Positions 46,501 through 58,470 of a stretch of 64,000 bases of DNA are shown piece after piece. The notes under the pieces were generated by a model. It was not told where the DNA came from and did not search any database. It saw only the letters and a list, made by a program, of their open reading frames with translations. The DNA lies in contig JARKIP010000010.1 of assembly GCA_029990175.1 (NCBI GenBank), forward strand, positions 42,092,001-42,156,000, given 5' to 3'. Position numbers and translations under genes: made by a program. Within the stretch, counting starts at the first letter, position 1. Each line of letters opens with the position of its first letter. The DNA comes from Petunia secreta. Its lineage: Eukaryota; Streptophyta; Magnoliopsida; Solanales; Solanaceae.

Positions 46501-47216
46501 TCTCTTTTTCTCTTATCGCGCCTTCTTGTATTCGGGTCTTGGGGTGAAAGTAGAAGGTCTCCTTGATCGATATGGAAATTCTGGTGGAGTCCGATATTGA
46601 TTATGTGGAGCTTGGTGAGTGTGGTATGTACACTAAGAGGCTGGCGCGGTCCATTGCGGATATGCAAATTTTGGAGCATATGCTCGCGCTTTTTGGAGCA
46701 GAGGAATGGAACGTTTTGTATCTTGTAAAGGGTAGTGTTGCGAATGATGCTTCTGTGAGGTTCGAGGGCGTGAGTGGAGCCATTTGTACCGTTCCTCATC
46801 CCTCCTTCCTGGACCTCGTTCTCTTTTATCTTTCTTCCCAAGACTCTCCGTCCTAACTAAGCCTGTGAATGGTGGAACAGAGACCAGGGGTGAAGCACAA
46901 GTCTGTTTGGGCGGAGGTGGTGGTTCCGGAGGACACACTGGGGAGGCTATCATAACATCTGTTGTGCTGTAGTAGGGAGAGTCGGGAGAATACTGCAGGT
47001 CCTCAGCTGTAGGGCCTTGCGCCTGATGTAAGATAGTCGAGGCATGCCCTAGAAGACTAACTGGCACGGTAGAACAAGCTTGTCCCGTGTTCGTGGCGAT
47101 ATACATATCAGCCACCAATAGTTTCAGATTTTTGACCTCTTCAGTCAACCTCTTGCTTTCCAGCACCAGAAGTTCATGGACGCCGATCTCAGAATTTCCC
47201 TTATCAAACGACATGG
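46501..47216 (-). pseudogene. Gag N-terminal remnant of the long-LTR element
   Basis: From ATG 47216 the minus strand encodes an N-terminal coiled-coil-like helix (ESKRLTEEVKNLKLLVADMY), then a proline-rich segment with PPEPPPPPKQ. Frame changes near 46800 and 46640 break it, and the central capsid-like core of Ogre-type gag (normally between the proline-rich part and the YPQW-like segment) appears to be deleted. Confidence 0.55.
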
Positions 47217-49047
47217 TAACGGGTTCCTTTGATCCTGTTGTGTATGTGTGGAATGATGCCAGAATTTCGTACCAAATCTCCAAATTCCAAAGCTAATGCA
47301 AACAAACCGGGTTAGCACAAAAGAAGCACATATTGCAAGCCTAGGGTTGTTATGCGTCATCCTGAAACGGTTGACGGCGTAAACCGAGTGTACCGGTCGT
47401 ATCCCCGAAAGATTACAACGTGCCTTGAGCAAAATCAGAATAAAATTGTAACTGGCACGTAATTTAAAACAAAGACGAGCTTGGAGTTTCTTTTTTTTTT
47501 TTTTTCAAATATCCCTGACATCAAAGTAATAGACAAATTTAAACTACGACACTAGACTGACACAATAGACAAGTTTTTTTTTTTTTTTTTCAATTTTCTT
47601 TCATTTGTTTGATTTTTTCAAAAATTCCTTTCTGACTCAACAAACATGATTTTAACAACGATACTAGACCGACTCAAAATAATATTTAACGCGACCCATG
47701 AGCCAAAAGACATAAGCTGACAGACATGATAATGGGCGAGTCCACCCGGACTGTGAAATAACGAGACTCGACATTTGAGTAGAGTCAGACTATTACACGA
47801 AGAACAAAGCAAAATACAGTTCAAGTAATTGTAATTGATTGTCGTTACCCTAACTTGACCTTAACAAAACAAAATAAAGTGGGTTTCCAAAAAAAATTAT
47901 TTTATTTCTTTTTTTTAATGAAAAATTAGAACTCAACTCGAGATTCAAACTGAACTTAAGAACGAATTATGCAAACAGAACCTTCATTTTTTTTTAATTT
48001 AATTTTTTTAAATTTCAATCCCAAAATCGGACATTACGACATCGTAAAGATGGGGCACAAATGATTTTTGAAACAAACTCTTCGATCTAATTTGAAAATG
48101 AATCTTAGAGTATTTACAAAATTTGACCATTATGACGACACGATAACTACTTCGACATAAAACTTACACTAATTAAACACACAATTGGTTCAAAAAATTT
48201 TGCCATTTCGACGGCACGAAACCCGAATACTTTATTTTCAAAACTTGGGACAAGACTTGGACACAGATTCCACCAAAAAAAAGAAAAGAAAGTCCCAAAA
48301 TTTTGCCATTATAACGGCGCAAAATTATTTTCTAACACTTGGGACCGAACTCAGAGGCAAAATGAGGCTAAAAAAATTTTTGAAAAAATTTCGCCATTAT
48401 AACGGCATAAAATGACAACTAAACAAAAAATATTTCGAGACACGGGACACAATCCAATTTTTCTATCATTCTCTTTTTTTTTTTCCTTCAAAATTTGGCT
48501 CTCGCCCCTTGGTGATCGGTCAGCATAAGAACCCTTCGACTAGAACAAATGCAACACATTATATGCTCATGATGTGTCTTTTAGGGACGTGGGCCCCATT
48601 ATGACACGAGGAAGTCAGCCTAGACAAGTGCGGTACCGGTGTACCGCACCTCATTAAATCTAATGACATGCAAATGAATCGGCCTAGATAAAAGCACAGG
48701 TTCAACTCTAGGTGACTCAATGGGTTCATGTTCTATAGTTTATGGCAATTTGGAAGTGCCTCGGGGGTACCGGTCGACAACGTCTAACGGCCTAACCCAA
48801 CGCACCTCCTCCTAAGAAGGGTTAACTTTTTGTGTCCTGAGACACGACAGAAATTCCAGACGCCGAAGCGAAACTGGTGTGCATGTGTGTAGTATTCCAG
48901 AAGACTCAGAGGTGTACGAGAGAAGACAGTTGTGTATATACAGTTCAAACATATCAAAGTGGTAACATTCAAGGCAACATATACAAACAATATTCAAAGC
49001 CGAAAGCGACAAATTTTAAAGCCTGAGACTCTCAGTTTTCACTTTCC
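47217..49047 (-). other. 5' leader of the long-LTR element
   Basis: Between the primer site and gag on the minus strand. Non-coding, with several poly-T/A runs (47495, 47577, 47905, 48478) and four spaced copies of 'tttgccattataacggc-c-aaa' between 48125 and 48420. Confidence 0.5.
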
Positions 49048-49065
49048 TCCCCAGCGGAGTCGCCA
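49048..49065 (-). other. tRNA-Arg-type primer-binding site
   Basis: The plus strand tccccagcggagtcgcca ends in CCA and looks like the 3' end of a plant tRNA-Arg, so the minus strand is the complementary primer site. It lies three bases from the LTR end at 49069. tRNA-Arg priming is common in Ogre/Tat elements. The tRNA identity is from memory. Confidence 0.65.
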
Positions 49066-49068
49066 AGC

Positions 49069-52000
49069 TGTCACGACCCTTTTTTAACTCAAAAAAGAAA
49101 AAACTTTAATGTTTTAAAAGGTTGTGACGGGTGTTAATAGGTACACAATTATTAAGAGATTTTCGGAGTCGCCACTTGACAAGTTAAAGGTGTGCCAAGT
49201 CACCAAAGTGGTGTACCTAGAACACCTATGACTCGTTTAGTGGTCTGCGTCAGAGTTCCGGGTAAGGATCTCGGTTGACTCGAGGGAAGATGTTAGGCAC
49301 CCTCGAGTCCTGTGCCAAGCACAGTTGCTTTTGTTGACGCATTTCGACTCTTTTGAAATTGTTTATTATATTTGCCTTGATTTTGTTACGCTTCAATTTA
49401 TTATTAATTTTTACCATTTGACAATTGAAAACTCCAATCGAATATAATCGCGCGAGAACTTCACTCATTCGAAATATTTCGACTTAAATCAATTAAATCG
49501 CGCAGGTACTTCACCCGTTCGAAATCTCTTGACTTAAATGAGTTTCAAGTGAACAAAATGAGTTATTTCATTTAAATCGAACTTGATCCGGCCTATTAGC
49601 TTGCCAATTCGTGGTCACTGTCATTTCTTTATAAATTTTGAGTTTCAATTTATTGAGCTAGATAACCATTTCACCTAGTTTCCAATTCCCCGGTCCACTT
49701 CAACGTCAAAGTTTGACGCAAATTGATAAACGATATGGCATAAAAGAGTTTACTTCTATCTACTGCTCAACTTTGGAATATTTCAACAATTTGCATTTTT
49801 TATCCTACTTCGCCTAGCTATTTCAATCTTTATCCAATGTTTGGACATTATTTTGCAGATCTGTGACTTCAACAAACTAAATGAAAACTTCTAAGCCCGC
49901 CGGACAATACTCATTCACATGTTTTTTTTTGTTTATTCTTTAAAATCTAAATTAAAGATCTATATTAAAAGATCCTAGATTTGCTTATATGACTTGCATG
50001 TTTTATAACTTAAACAAAATGGTCAAAGTGATTTTCAGCAAGTCAAGAGGATAGACTTGGCCAGATCCCGACATCACATTTCAAAGTGTTCTTTTTTTTT
50101 TTTTTTTCATCCCACAGTAGATATACATATACACTTAAACAAACATGCTGAAAACGTTAAACAAGAAGAGGAAACAATCATTCTTTGGGCCTGATCCAAA
50201 CCATTTCATGCATAAATTATAGCCCAAAACATGGCCCGGAATTTACATGCTAGCAAAGTACAGGTTTTAATAGAGTGAAAAATACCTAATGATGATATTC
50301 CCAACAGCTATTGAGTTAAACTCATTTACCAACAGCAGTGGTAACCAAACAGCCTTACCCACGAGCAACAACAGCAGCAACCCTCTTCATAACTATTGAA
50401 GAAAATGTCAAGCTTACAATAGGAGATCCAACCAACAAAAACCCAACAAGCAGCAGCAACGAACCAGAAAAGTAGCCACGAACAGACCCTTTTGAACCCT
50501 CTAAAACTCACTTGACTCTCTATTTTTCTCACTTCTTTTCTCAAGTATTTTCATCTCTAACTCTACTATTTTTTGCTCTAATAATTTTCATATCTGAAGC
50601 AAGTGAAAGTGTAGTGTTTTTTCCTGATTTTCGTGTGTGTCCACATCTTAAAATGAGAAGAAGGCAGCCCTTAAATAGGCTCAAAAGAGCTGTTGGACAG
50701 CTCATTTTTTGTCCACAAAATCCCATGCTTATGATACTAGACCCAAGGCCATAAATGCAAGAGCATGCCTTGCACTAGACACCAAAATATATGGCAGAAA
50801 AGCCTTGTTTCCAGCTGCCAAAGGTACCTTTTTTTTTGTCTTTTTAATTGACTTTTGACTCCTATTAATGAAAATGACAGATTAATAAACTAACAATCTT
50901 AATCCTAATAAAAATTTAACACTAGGATCAGCCCCAAAAATTCAGAACTACTTATTAGGCTTGTGGCATCCCAACCAAAGCCAAAACATACTAAAATTGC
51001 CCCCGAACCCATCCCATGAGTTCAAACTCGGTTAAGTCCAATAGAAGGGTCACACTGACCCCTTTTGGACTCCAAATTTCTAGCTAAACAGCCCAGAACT
51101 AATGTTCAAATTTCTAGACAAACAAAAGATTTTAAAATAGGCTCAATCCAAACTAATCAGAGGACAACAAAAACTAACCTCCATGCAAAGATTCTACAGA
51201 AAGCCAAAGCAGACATTATAGAACAAATAACTTCACCAAACTTACTCATACGTATTGTTCAACTAGAACAATACACACTCTGACTAAACCATGGCATAAC
51301 AGACAAAGCTCACTTAGCTCGCGTACTTAATCAATGACAAAAGCAATTAACACTCCGATTTCAAACTAGAACTTTAGACAAATGACACGCTTGCACTAAT
51401 GGGACCAAAGGAAAGTCATCACATGCTTTAGCAAACAGACAACGGGTTCATACATCAAACGACCAAAACTTTACTTACACTTGATGATAAGAAACTGATT
51501 CATGCTATTCATTACTCATAATGACACGCCTAGGCTGATTTAGACAAGCTGAAACATTCAACTTACCATAACACAAACACCACCCGATGCATCCAGTTCA
51601 AAACAATTTGACAATTAAACAGATAGGCGTGCATGTGCCAATACTCATATCTTATTAACTACTTAACAAGGATAAAACTCATGCTAGTCACACAGTCTGA
51701 ATCCATTCATAGTCCAAATCATTAAGTTGAAGCCAAACGCACAAGATATTTTCTGTTTCATGCCAACACTAGAACTAAAACATGACCTTTCCAATTTATC
51801 ATCTGACTAGCTGAAACAAGTGAATTAAGGGAATAAAAGGGACACATGTTTCTGCCTAACCCGTTTAAACCAAAGCCAACGCCAAGGCTGCCTCGCCACC
51901 ACTGGTTCATTGCCTCTCGCCCTTGCGCTGCCTCGTCATTGCTTCAACGCCATCACAGCAGTATCATCGCTTCTAGAACACCATCTTTCCAAAACTCCAA

Positions 52001-53065
52001 ACAACATCACAGCCCTGCCGATCACACACAAAAGACACGCGCTGAAACATCAAGCATGCTGCCATGCCATCACGTACCCTCGCCATTGCTGCAGCGTTTT
52101 CGCCAACGCAGTAGCCACTGACTCGTCGACGCCAAAGTAACATAGGCAAAACTGAATTGAAACAGCCCAATAACCTCACCTACGCTACAACCAATCATCA
52201 TCACAGTCGCAACTCCACCAAACCAAACAGAACCAGTTCATGTCTAGACCCATCGGATCCATTTCTCTTTTTTCTTCTAACGGAAACGATCCCATTTGTG
52301 GTAGTTTCAGCTAGAAGAAGAAGAGCACGGAAAGAGAAGAGAGAGGCTGTTAAAGCTCAACAAAAAATGCTAAAGAAACTCACCGGAAAACCTTGACCGC
52401 ATTTCAAACTCTGATTTACAATGGTTCCTTGAAATTTCGTGGAAACCAAGACCCGATCGGGGAAGAGGAACTCGAGCCGTGTTTGGTTATGTATTTTTTT
52501 ACGATTTCCGGCGGCGGAGGACGGCTGTTCACGGCGGAAAGGGGTGGTGACTGGTGGCGTGGTGATTTCGGGGTGAGAGAGGTTTTGGGGGAACTTGGGA
52601 TGTGTTTTGGTAAAATGAGGCAAATGGAAAAGGGTTAGGGTTAAAGGGTTGAAAGGGACGGGGGGCTGTGAGCCGTTGGATCAAATTGATTCTACGGTTA
52701 AGATAATTTCGGGTCAAGTGAGTGGGCTAATACATTGGGCTTGGATTTCTCATTCTCCATTTTTCTGAATTTCCTAGCCCAATAGCTATTCAAATCCAAG
52801 ACAAAACTCATTCATTAATAATTAACACATTTGATTAGACTAATTAAATAGCACGAAGACATATTTTAACAAATAACAAATTACAAAATTTTCAACATAC
52901 ACGTTGCTCGCAAAAATAAAATAGTTTTTTTTTTGGGTTAATTTTCTAGTATTTTTCCTCCTAATCAATTACTAAAAAGTCAAAAGAAAGGGTAAAATCT
53001 CATGATAATTAACACACATATTTTATGTATTTTGGTATTTTAGGTGCAAGAATTAGGTGATTACA
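49069..53065 (-). repeat. 5' LTR of the long-LTR element (3,997 bp)
   Basis: Direct copy of 37801-41781 with scattered substitutions and small length changes in poly-T runs; same termini tgtcacgacc and gtgattaca. Confidence 0.9.
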
Positions 53066-53070
53066 AAGTG

Positions 53071-54059
53071 TATCAATCACAACAAACTTAGACACCAAAG
53101 GAAAATGACAATCTGTTTTAGTGAAAGGAAAGTATAAATCATGCATCAATTTAGCCAAGATAAGGGAAACATCACAATTAACCCACTTCCATAAATAGAT
53201 TTAAAGCTAGAGAATGCCTTTTCTCCTTTCTTTCAGAAATCAAGTGAACATACATATATGCTGAGAATACAACTATTTTTTTTTAATTGCATACTATCAA
53301 TGCCATACCAAAACAAAACTTTCATCATCGAATTCACTAAACCGACAGACGTTCTAGGACTCGTTCAACTAGCATAAATTTTACTAACGAATCACATATA
53401 GTTGAGTATCATTAACGAATGTCATACTCAATCAGTCCAAATGGCTTAATAACGATAAATTGATTCACATATTGCGGGAGATTGACATAAACTTGATCCG
53501 AAACAAGTAGATGAACTAAACATGATTTTAATCAAGCTAATAACATACTACTTACATGCGAATTCAAAGAATCAAGCAATTGGTATAGAAAAGGAGGGAT
53601 ATTACCCGGTTTTTGTATACGGGTCGAGTTCGATTCTCCTCTACCCGTTTTTGAATTGATTTGCCAAAATCACTTCGAATCTTGCTTTGTGTCTTCAATC
53701 AAATCACTTGTTCCCTTTTTGAGACCTTGTAATAATGAAGAGAGATGCAATTTTCTTCCCATTTCTGTACAAAAACGGAATTAGAAAGAGAGAGGGGATG
53801 ATTCACCGGCGTGACTGGCGGGGTCGTGGTGGTTTTGGGTGTTGTATTTAGGCGGGTTTCAGGGTACGGGGAGAGAGAAAACTATGGAGGGTGGCGACTG
53901 TGATGCAAAGAGAAAGGGGAGGGAAATGTTTAGGGTTAGGGAAATGAGGGGTGTGTGTATAGATGTAAATAGGGGAAATAATGTGGGCCGTCGGATTAGA
54001 TAGGTGGATGGTTGCGATTTTGATACGTCAGGCGCGTGTGGTGAGGGTATGTGGTGCAA
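53071..54059 (-). repeat. Ogre-like LTR, right fragment (outer, interrupted)
   Basis: Continuation of the outer LTR after the nested element. Its GC-rich block at 53790-54010 (ggcgtgactggcggggtcgt, gggccgtcggatt) parallels the block at 41200-41420 in the nested element's LTR. It is cut at 54059 by the CRM-type LTR; the remaining end is not in the window. Confidence 0.55.
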
Positions 54060-54803
54060 TGCAAACCCGAAGGAGTTGCTAAGCACAAACGCGGAAGATA
54101 AACAAGAAAGTTAAAAGATAGAAGCAAGACAAGACTTGCTTCTTTCGAAAGAACAGTGAGAAACCTGTCTCAAAGCTCGATCAAAAGGGGCACAAGAATC
54201 ACCCTAACTATGCAACCATCCTCAAGAGAACATTGCCTCTTGCAAACTGAATGATCAAAGAGGAAGGTTCAATCGGATTAACCGAAAGCCACAAGTCCAT
54301 AAAATCCCTCACAGGGTTTTGCTCACGACGGAGACAAGAGAAAGGTGCTCGGCACTTTCATTAATTTATCATTCTTCCAAAAAAACTAGTTGTTTACAAT
54401 GAAAGGAAACAAGGTTTATATAGGAAATACTAAGGGTAAACTAGTAAAAGGGTCACAGGCGACAAATAGAAATAAGCCACGCAGGGCTGAGTTAAATTGT
54501 GTTCGGCAGAATTTGACTTCGGTAAGCCTTGGCTTCGGTTCTCGATTGTCTGCTCGAACACACTCATTGTCTTTGGACGCTCAATTGTCTTCGAGCCCAT
54601 TGTCCTCGGTCACTTTGCCTTCGGGCTCAAATCTGAAGATAATGCCTTCGGTTCTTGAGCCCGGCCACTCAGCTTCGGAGCAATTGTTTTCCTTCGGCCA
54701 GGCTAAGTGAACGTGCACATCGTGCAGCAGCTTGGCTTGGCTTCTTGTCATCGGTCTCCTCGGTGGATCGAACACTTGATCAGCACGTGTTCGGGCTGCA
54801 TCA
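54060..54803 (-). repeat. 3' LTR of a CRM-type Ty3/gypsy element (744 bp)
   Basis: On the minus strand it starts TGATGCAGCC right after the tract AAGAAGGGGAGGA (54804-54816) and ends GGGTTTGCA at 54060. A minus-strand TATA (tatataaac) is at about 54412-54421. Its start and purine tract equal those of the 2742-3513 LTR, but the bodies differ. Confidence 0.75.
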
Positions 54804-57530
54804 TCCTCCCCTTCTTGAGAAGATTTCGACCTCGAAATCGAATTCTCCTCGTCCTCCGAAGTTTGACCTACAACATAAGGAACTAAGTCAGCAACATTAA
54901 AGGTGTTGGACACGTTATACTCACCAGGGAGGTCGATCACGTAAGCATTGTTGTTGATCTTGGTTAGCACTTGAAATGGACCATCCCCTCGAGGAGCCAA
55001 CTTTCCTTTCCTTTGGTTCGGGAAGCGTTCCTTTCGGAAGTGAACCCAAACCCAATCTCCCTTCTTTAATTCCAGCTTTTTACGCCCCTTGTTTTTCTTT
55101 AAGGCAACCTTTGCATAGGCCTCCTCGAGGTTCTTCTTCACCTTTGCATGCAATTCGATCAAGGCAGCTGCTCGTCGAGTACCTTCAAAATCAAGAACAG
55201 AATCTCGAGGCAATGGGGTTAAATCAAGTGGAATTAAAGGATTAAAGCCATACACACATTCAAACGGGGTCATGTTGATCATTCTATGCACCGTTCGATT
55301 GTATGCAAACTCCATCATAGGCAAACGATCAGCCCAGTTTCCAACCTTTCCTTTGGTCATTGCTCGAAGCAAAGATCCCAAGGTTCGGTTAACTACCTCG
55401 GTCTGTCCATCAGTCTGAGGATGGTGAGACGTCGAGAATAGTAGCTTGGTGCCGAAGGCACCCCACAAACACTTCCAAAAATGACTCAAGAATTTTGAGT
55501 CTCGATCACTCACAATAGTGCGAGGTACACCATGCAATTTTAACACATTAGAAATAAACAATGTAGCTACATGCTGGGCATCATCACACTTTTTGCAAGG
55601 AATAAAGTGAGCCATTTTTGAAAAATGGTCAACCACAACGAAGATGCTATCATGCCCTTCCCCCGATCTCGGTAACCCCAAGACAAAGTCCATGGATATA
55701 TCAACCCAAGGTCGATCAGGCACAGGTAACGGGGTGTACAAACCATGAGGGTTGGACTTCGATTTTGCTTTCTTGCAAACGAGACAAGCGTTGCAAAGTT
55801 TTTCCACATCTCGTCGCATTTTGGGCCAATGGAACTGCTCGGTCAAGATGCCAAGAGTTTTATCGACACCGAAGTGTCCCATCAGTCCACCGGAGTGAGC
55901 TTCTCGAACTAAGAGCTCTCTCCATGATGACACTGGCACACAAACCCTCCCATTCTTGAAGAGGTAGCCATCATGCCATTGATATTTCTCAACCCTTCGG
56001 CCACTCAAAATTGCATCTCGAACGCATTTCAGCTTGGGATCGTCTTCGTACATCGACTTGATGCTTTCGAATCCCATGAGCCTAGAGGCGAGAGTGGTCG
56101 CTAAGGCAAATTTCGTTGATAGCGCATCGGCCACAACATTGTCTTTACCCTTTTTGTAATGAATTACATAGGGAAAGCTCTCAATAAATTCAACCCACTT
56201 GGCATGTCTTCGATTCAATTTCTCCTGACCTCGGAGATGTTTCAAAGACTCATGATCACTCTTGATTACAAACTCTCGAGGCCACAAATAATGCTGCCAA
56301 TGGGCGAGTGCTCGAACGAGGGCATACAATTCTTTGTCATACGTAGAGTAATTCAAAGCTGCACCCTTGAGCTTTTCGCTAAAGCAAGCGATTGGCTTCG
56401 ATTCTTGCATCAGCACTCCTCCGATCCCAACTCCAGATGCATCACACTCGACTTCGAATGCTTTGCCGAAGTCAGGGAGTTGCAACAACGGGGCAGAGCA
56501 AAGCCTCCGTTTCAATTCTTGGAAAGCCCTCTCTTGGGACTCTCCCCACACAAATGGATGGTCTTTCTTCACCAGCTCGGTTAAAGGAGCTGCCACGGTG
56601 CTAAAGTCACGAACAAACCTTCGGTAAAAGCTAGCTAAGCCATGGAAGCTACGAACTTGTGTTACCGAGGTTGGAGTTGGCCAATCTTTGATGGCTTCGA
56701 CTTTTGATTCGTCGACTTCGACACCATTAACACTGACAACAAATCCAAGAAAGACTACACGGTCGACACCGAAGGCGCATTTCTTGAAGTTGGCATACAA
56801 CTTCTCTTCTCGAAGCTTTTCAAGTACTTGCCTTAGGTGTTCGACATGTTCATCCACGGTTCTGCTATAAACAAGTATGTCATCGAAATAAACGACAACG
56901 AACTTGTTTATGAACGGTTTGAGCACATGGTTCATCAATCGCATGAATGTGCTCGGTGCATTGGATAAGCCAAAAGGCATTACCAACCATTCATATAGAC
57001 CGAATTTGGTCTTGAATGCGGTTTTCCACTCGTCTCCGGGTTTCATTCGGATTTGGTGGTAACCGGACCTGAGGTCTATCTTCGAAAAGCATGAAGAACC
57101 ACTTAACTCATCTAGCATGTCATCTAATCGAGGGATAGGATGACGATACTTTACCGTTATTTTGTTGACTGCTCGACAGTCAACACACATTCGCCATGTT
57201 CCATCCTTCTTTGGGACAAGGATAACAGGAACGGTGCAAGGACTCAAGCTCTCACGAACGAGGCCCTTGTTCATCAACTCATCAACCTGCCGTTGGAGCT
57301 CTTTGGTGTCTTCGGGATTACACCGGTATGCAGGTTTGTTGGGGATTTGAGACCCCGGTACGAAGTCAATTTGGTGCTCGATTCCTCTCAACGGAGGTAA
57401 TCCACCTGGCATTTCCTCGGGAAACATGTCCTCGAAGTCCTGCAAAACTTTACGAACAAACAAAGGCAAAGGGTTAACGTTAGAAAAATCATCATTAGAG
57501 TTTAGAAAGATACTGTTGAGAGCTGGTTTT
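54581..57530 (-). CDS. CRM-type gypsy polyprotein, truncated: RT, RNase H, integrase, C-terminal motif
   Basis: About 980 genuine codons are open. Order from the N-side: linker FLNSNDDFSN; reverse transcriptase with CVDCRAVNKITVKYRHPIPR and catalytic VVYFDDILVY; RNase H with ECDASGVGIGGVL and YSTYDKELYALV; integrase zinc finger H-H-C-C (HSGGLMGHFG...CLVCK), D-D-E in ISMDFV, VSDRDSKF and QTDGQTEVVN; C-terminal WVHFRKERFP and GDGPFQVL. Instead of a chromodomain the protein ends with RRPMTRSQAK, a CRM-type motif encoded inside the 3' LTR. Gag and protease are cut away by the copia insertion near 57514; the ORF's upstream codons (57531-57625) derive from copia LTR sequence. CRM elements are typically centromere-associated. 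Confidence 0.85.
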
Positions 57531-58415
57531 GAAGTATGACAAACGAGAAGGACACTGAGGTTCAGGAGAAGAACCTTGTCCTTGAGATGAAGGACACGCT
57601 TGATCGAAAAGATTACGGGTTGCAAATCCCTGTGGAACTAGGAGTAGTGGCGCGTGGTTGTTGACGTATCCTAGTCAGACTAAAAGAGGCGGTGTCCAGG
57701 CTGTATCTTTGAAGTGTGGACAAGAGTTAGACTTTAACATGGAAAAGAGTAACTGCGAATCTGATATTGCCATAATTAAAGAGAACTCCCAGCAGGACTC
57801 AACTAGGGTTGTAAGACCTGTATAAAAGCAAGTAGAAGAGACAGCCGAAATTGGTTTTTCAAATAGAGAGTTGAGAGCATATAGAGGTGATCTGAAGAAC
57901 TGTCTACGTCGGAAAACTGAAGAAGACAACTGGTTTGCATGCAGAGTATTTGAGTCTAGATCTCTTGTCTAGGTTCATCGAGTTGTAAGTTGTCTTTGTT
58001 ACAAGTGTTCATTGTTTTGTCTATTAGCTTATTTCAGAAGCATATGTATTAGGCAAACTACTTTGTGATTACTAGAAAAAGCTAGAGTTTAGCTTTGGTT
58101 AGTGATTAGGGTCTAGAGTGTAGCCCCTTGGTTACAGAGTTTGTAATCTGAAACGGTTCTCTTGTGTTAGTGGATTGAGATTCAAAATCCCAGAGTGTGG
58201 GTCGTGGTTTTTCTCCCTTGAGCAAGGAGTTTTCCACGTAAAATCCTTGTGTTCTTGGTGAATGCTTTGAAGTGTGTTCTTAAGTACAGTTTGCATAAAA
58301 GAGAACTGAGGAACCTTGTTCTACTACGGAAGAACCAGGTTCTTACAACAAAAATCGGAGGACACTATTCAACCCCCCCCTTCTAGTGTCCTTAGGAGGT
58401 GCTAAAAGTATAACA
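57514..58415 (+). repeat. 5' LTR of the copia element (902 bp)
   Basis: Starts TGTTGAG and ends ATAACA, giving TGTT/AACA inverted termini. TATA box tataaaag at 57821-57828. The segment 'gtcgtggtttttctccc' + 'ttgagcaaggagttttccac' is conserved with the LTR at 1-456. Confidence 0.85.
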
Positions 58416-58417
58416 AG

Positions 58418-58430
58418 TGGTATCAGAGCA
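58418..58430 (+). other. Primer-binding site (initiator tRNA-Met)
   Basis: TGGTATCAGAGCA two bases after the LTR end is the standard copia primer site complementary to plant initiator tRNA-Met. Confidence 0.95.
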
Positions 58431-58470
58431 GGTCTTCTCTTGTAAGGCTAACACCTTGAGAAGGATCAAA

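Larger units (their letters stand above)
37801..53065 (-). mobile_element. Complete 15.3-kb long-LTR retroelement (Ogre-like, gag remnants only)
   Basis: Two near-identical direct repeats (37801-41781 and 49069-53065) bound a 7.3-kb interior, and the 5-bp duplication aagtg flanks the whole (37796-37800, 53066-53070). Gag-like pieces on the minus strand set the orientation. Consistently, a tRNA-Arg-like primer site lies next to the right LTR and a purine tract next to the left LTR. No protease, reverse transcriptase or integrase is seen, so the element must have used another element's enzymes. Near identity of the LTRs indicates recent insertion. Confidence 0.9.

Noticed and set aside
49048..49065. 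tRNA gene fragment ending in CCA
   Set aside because: Only the 3'-end complement needed for priming is present, directly beside an LTR; no cloverleaf.
57531..57625. N-terminal 30 codons of the minus-strand CRM reading frame
   Set aside because: These codons lie in the copia LTR; the genuine CRM coding sequence stops at the insertion near 57514-57530.
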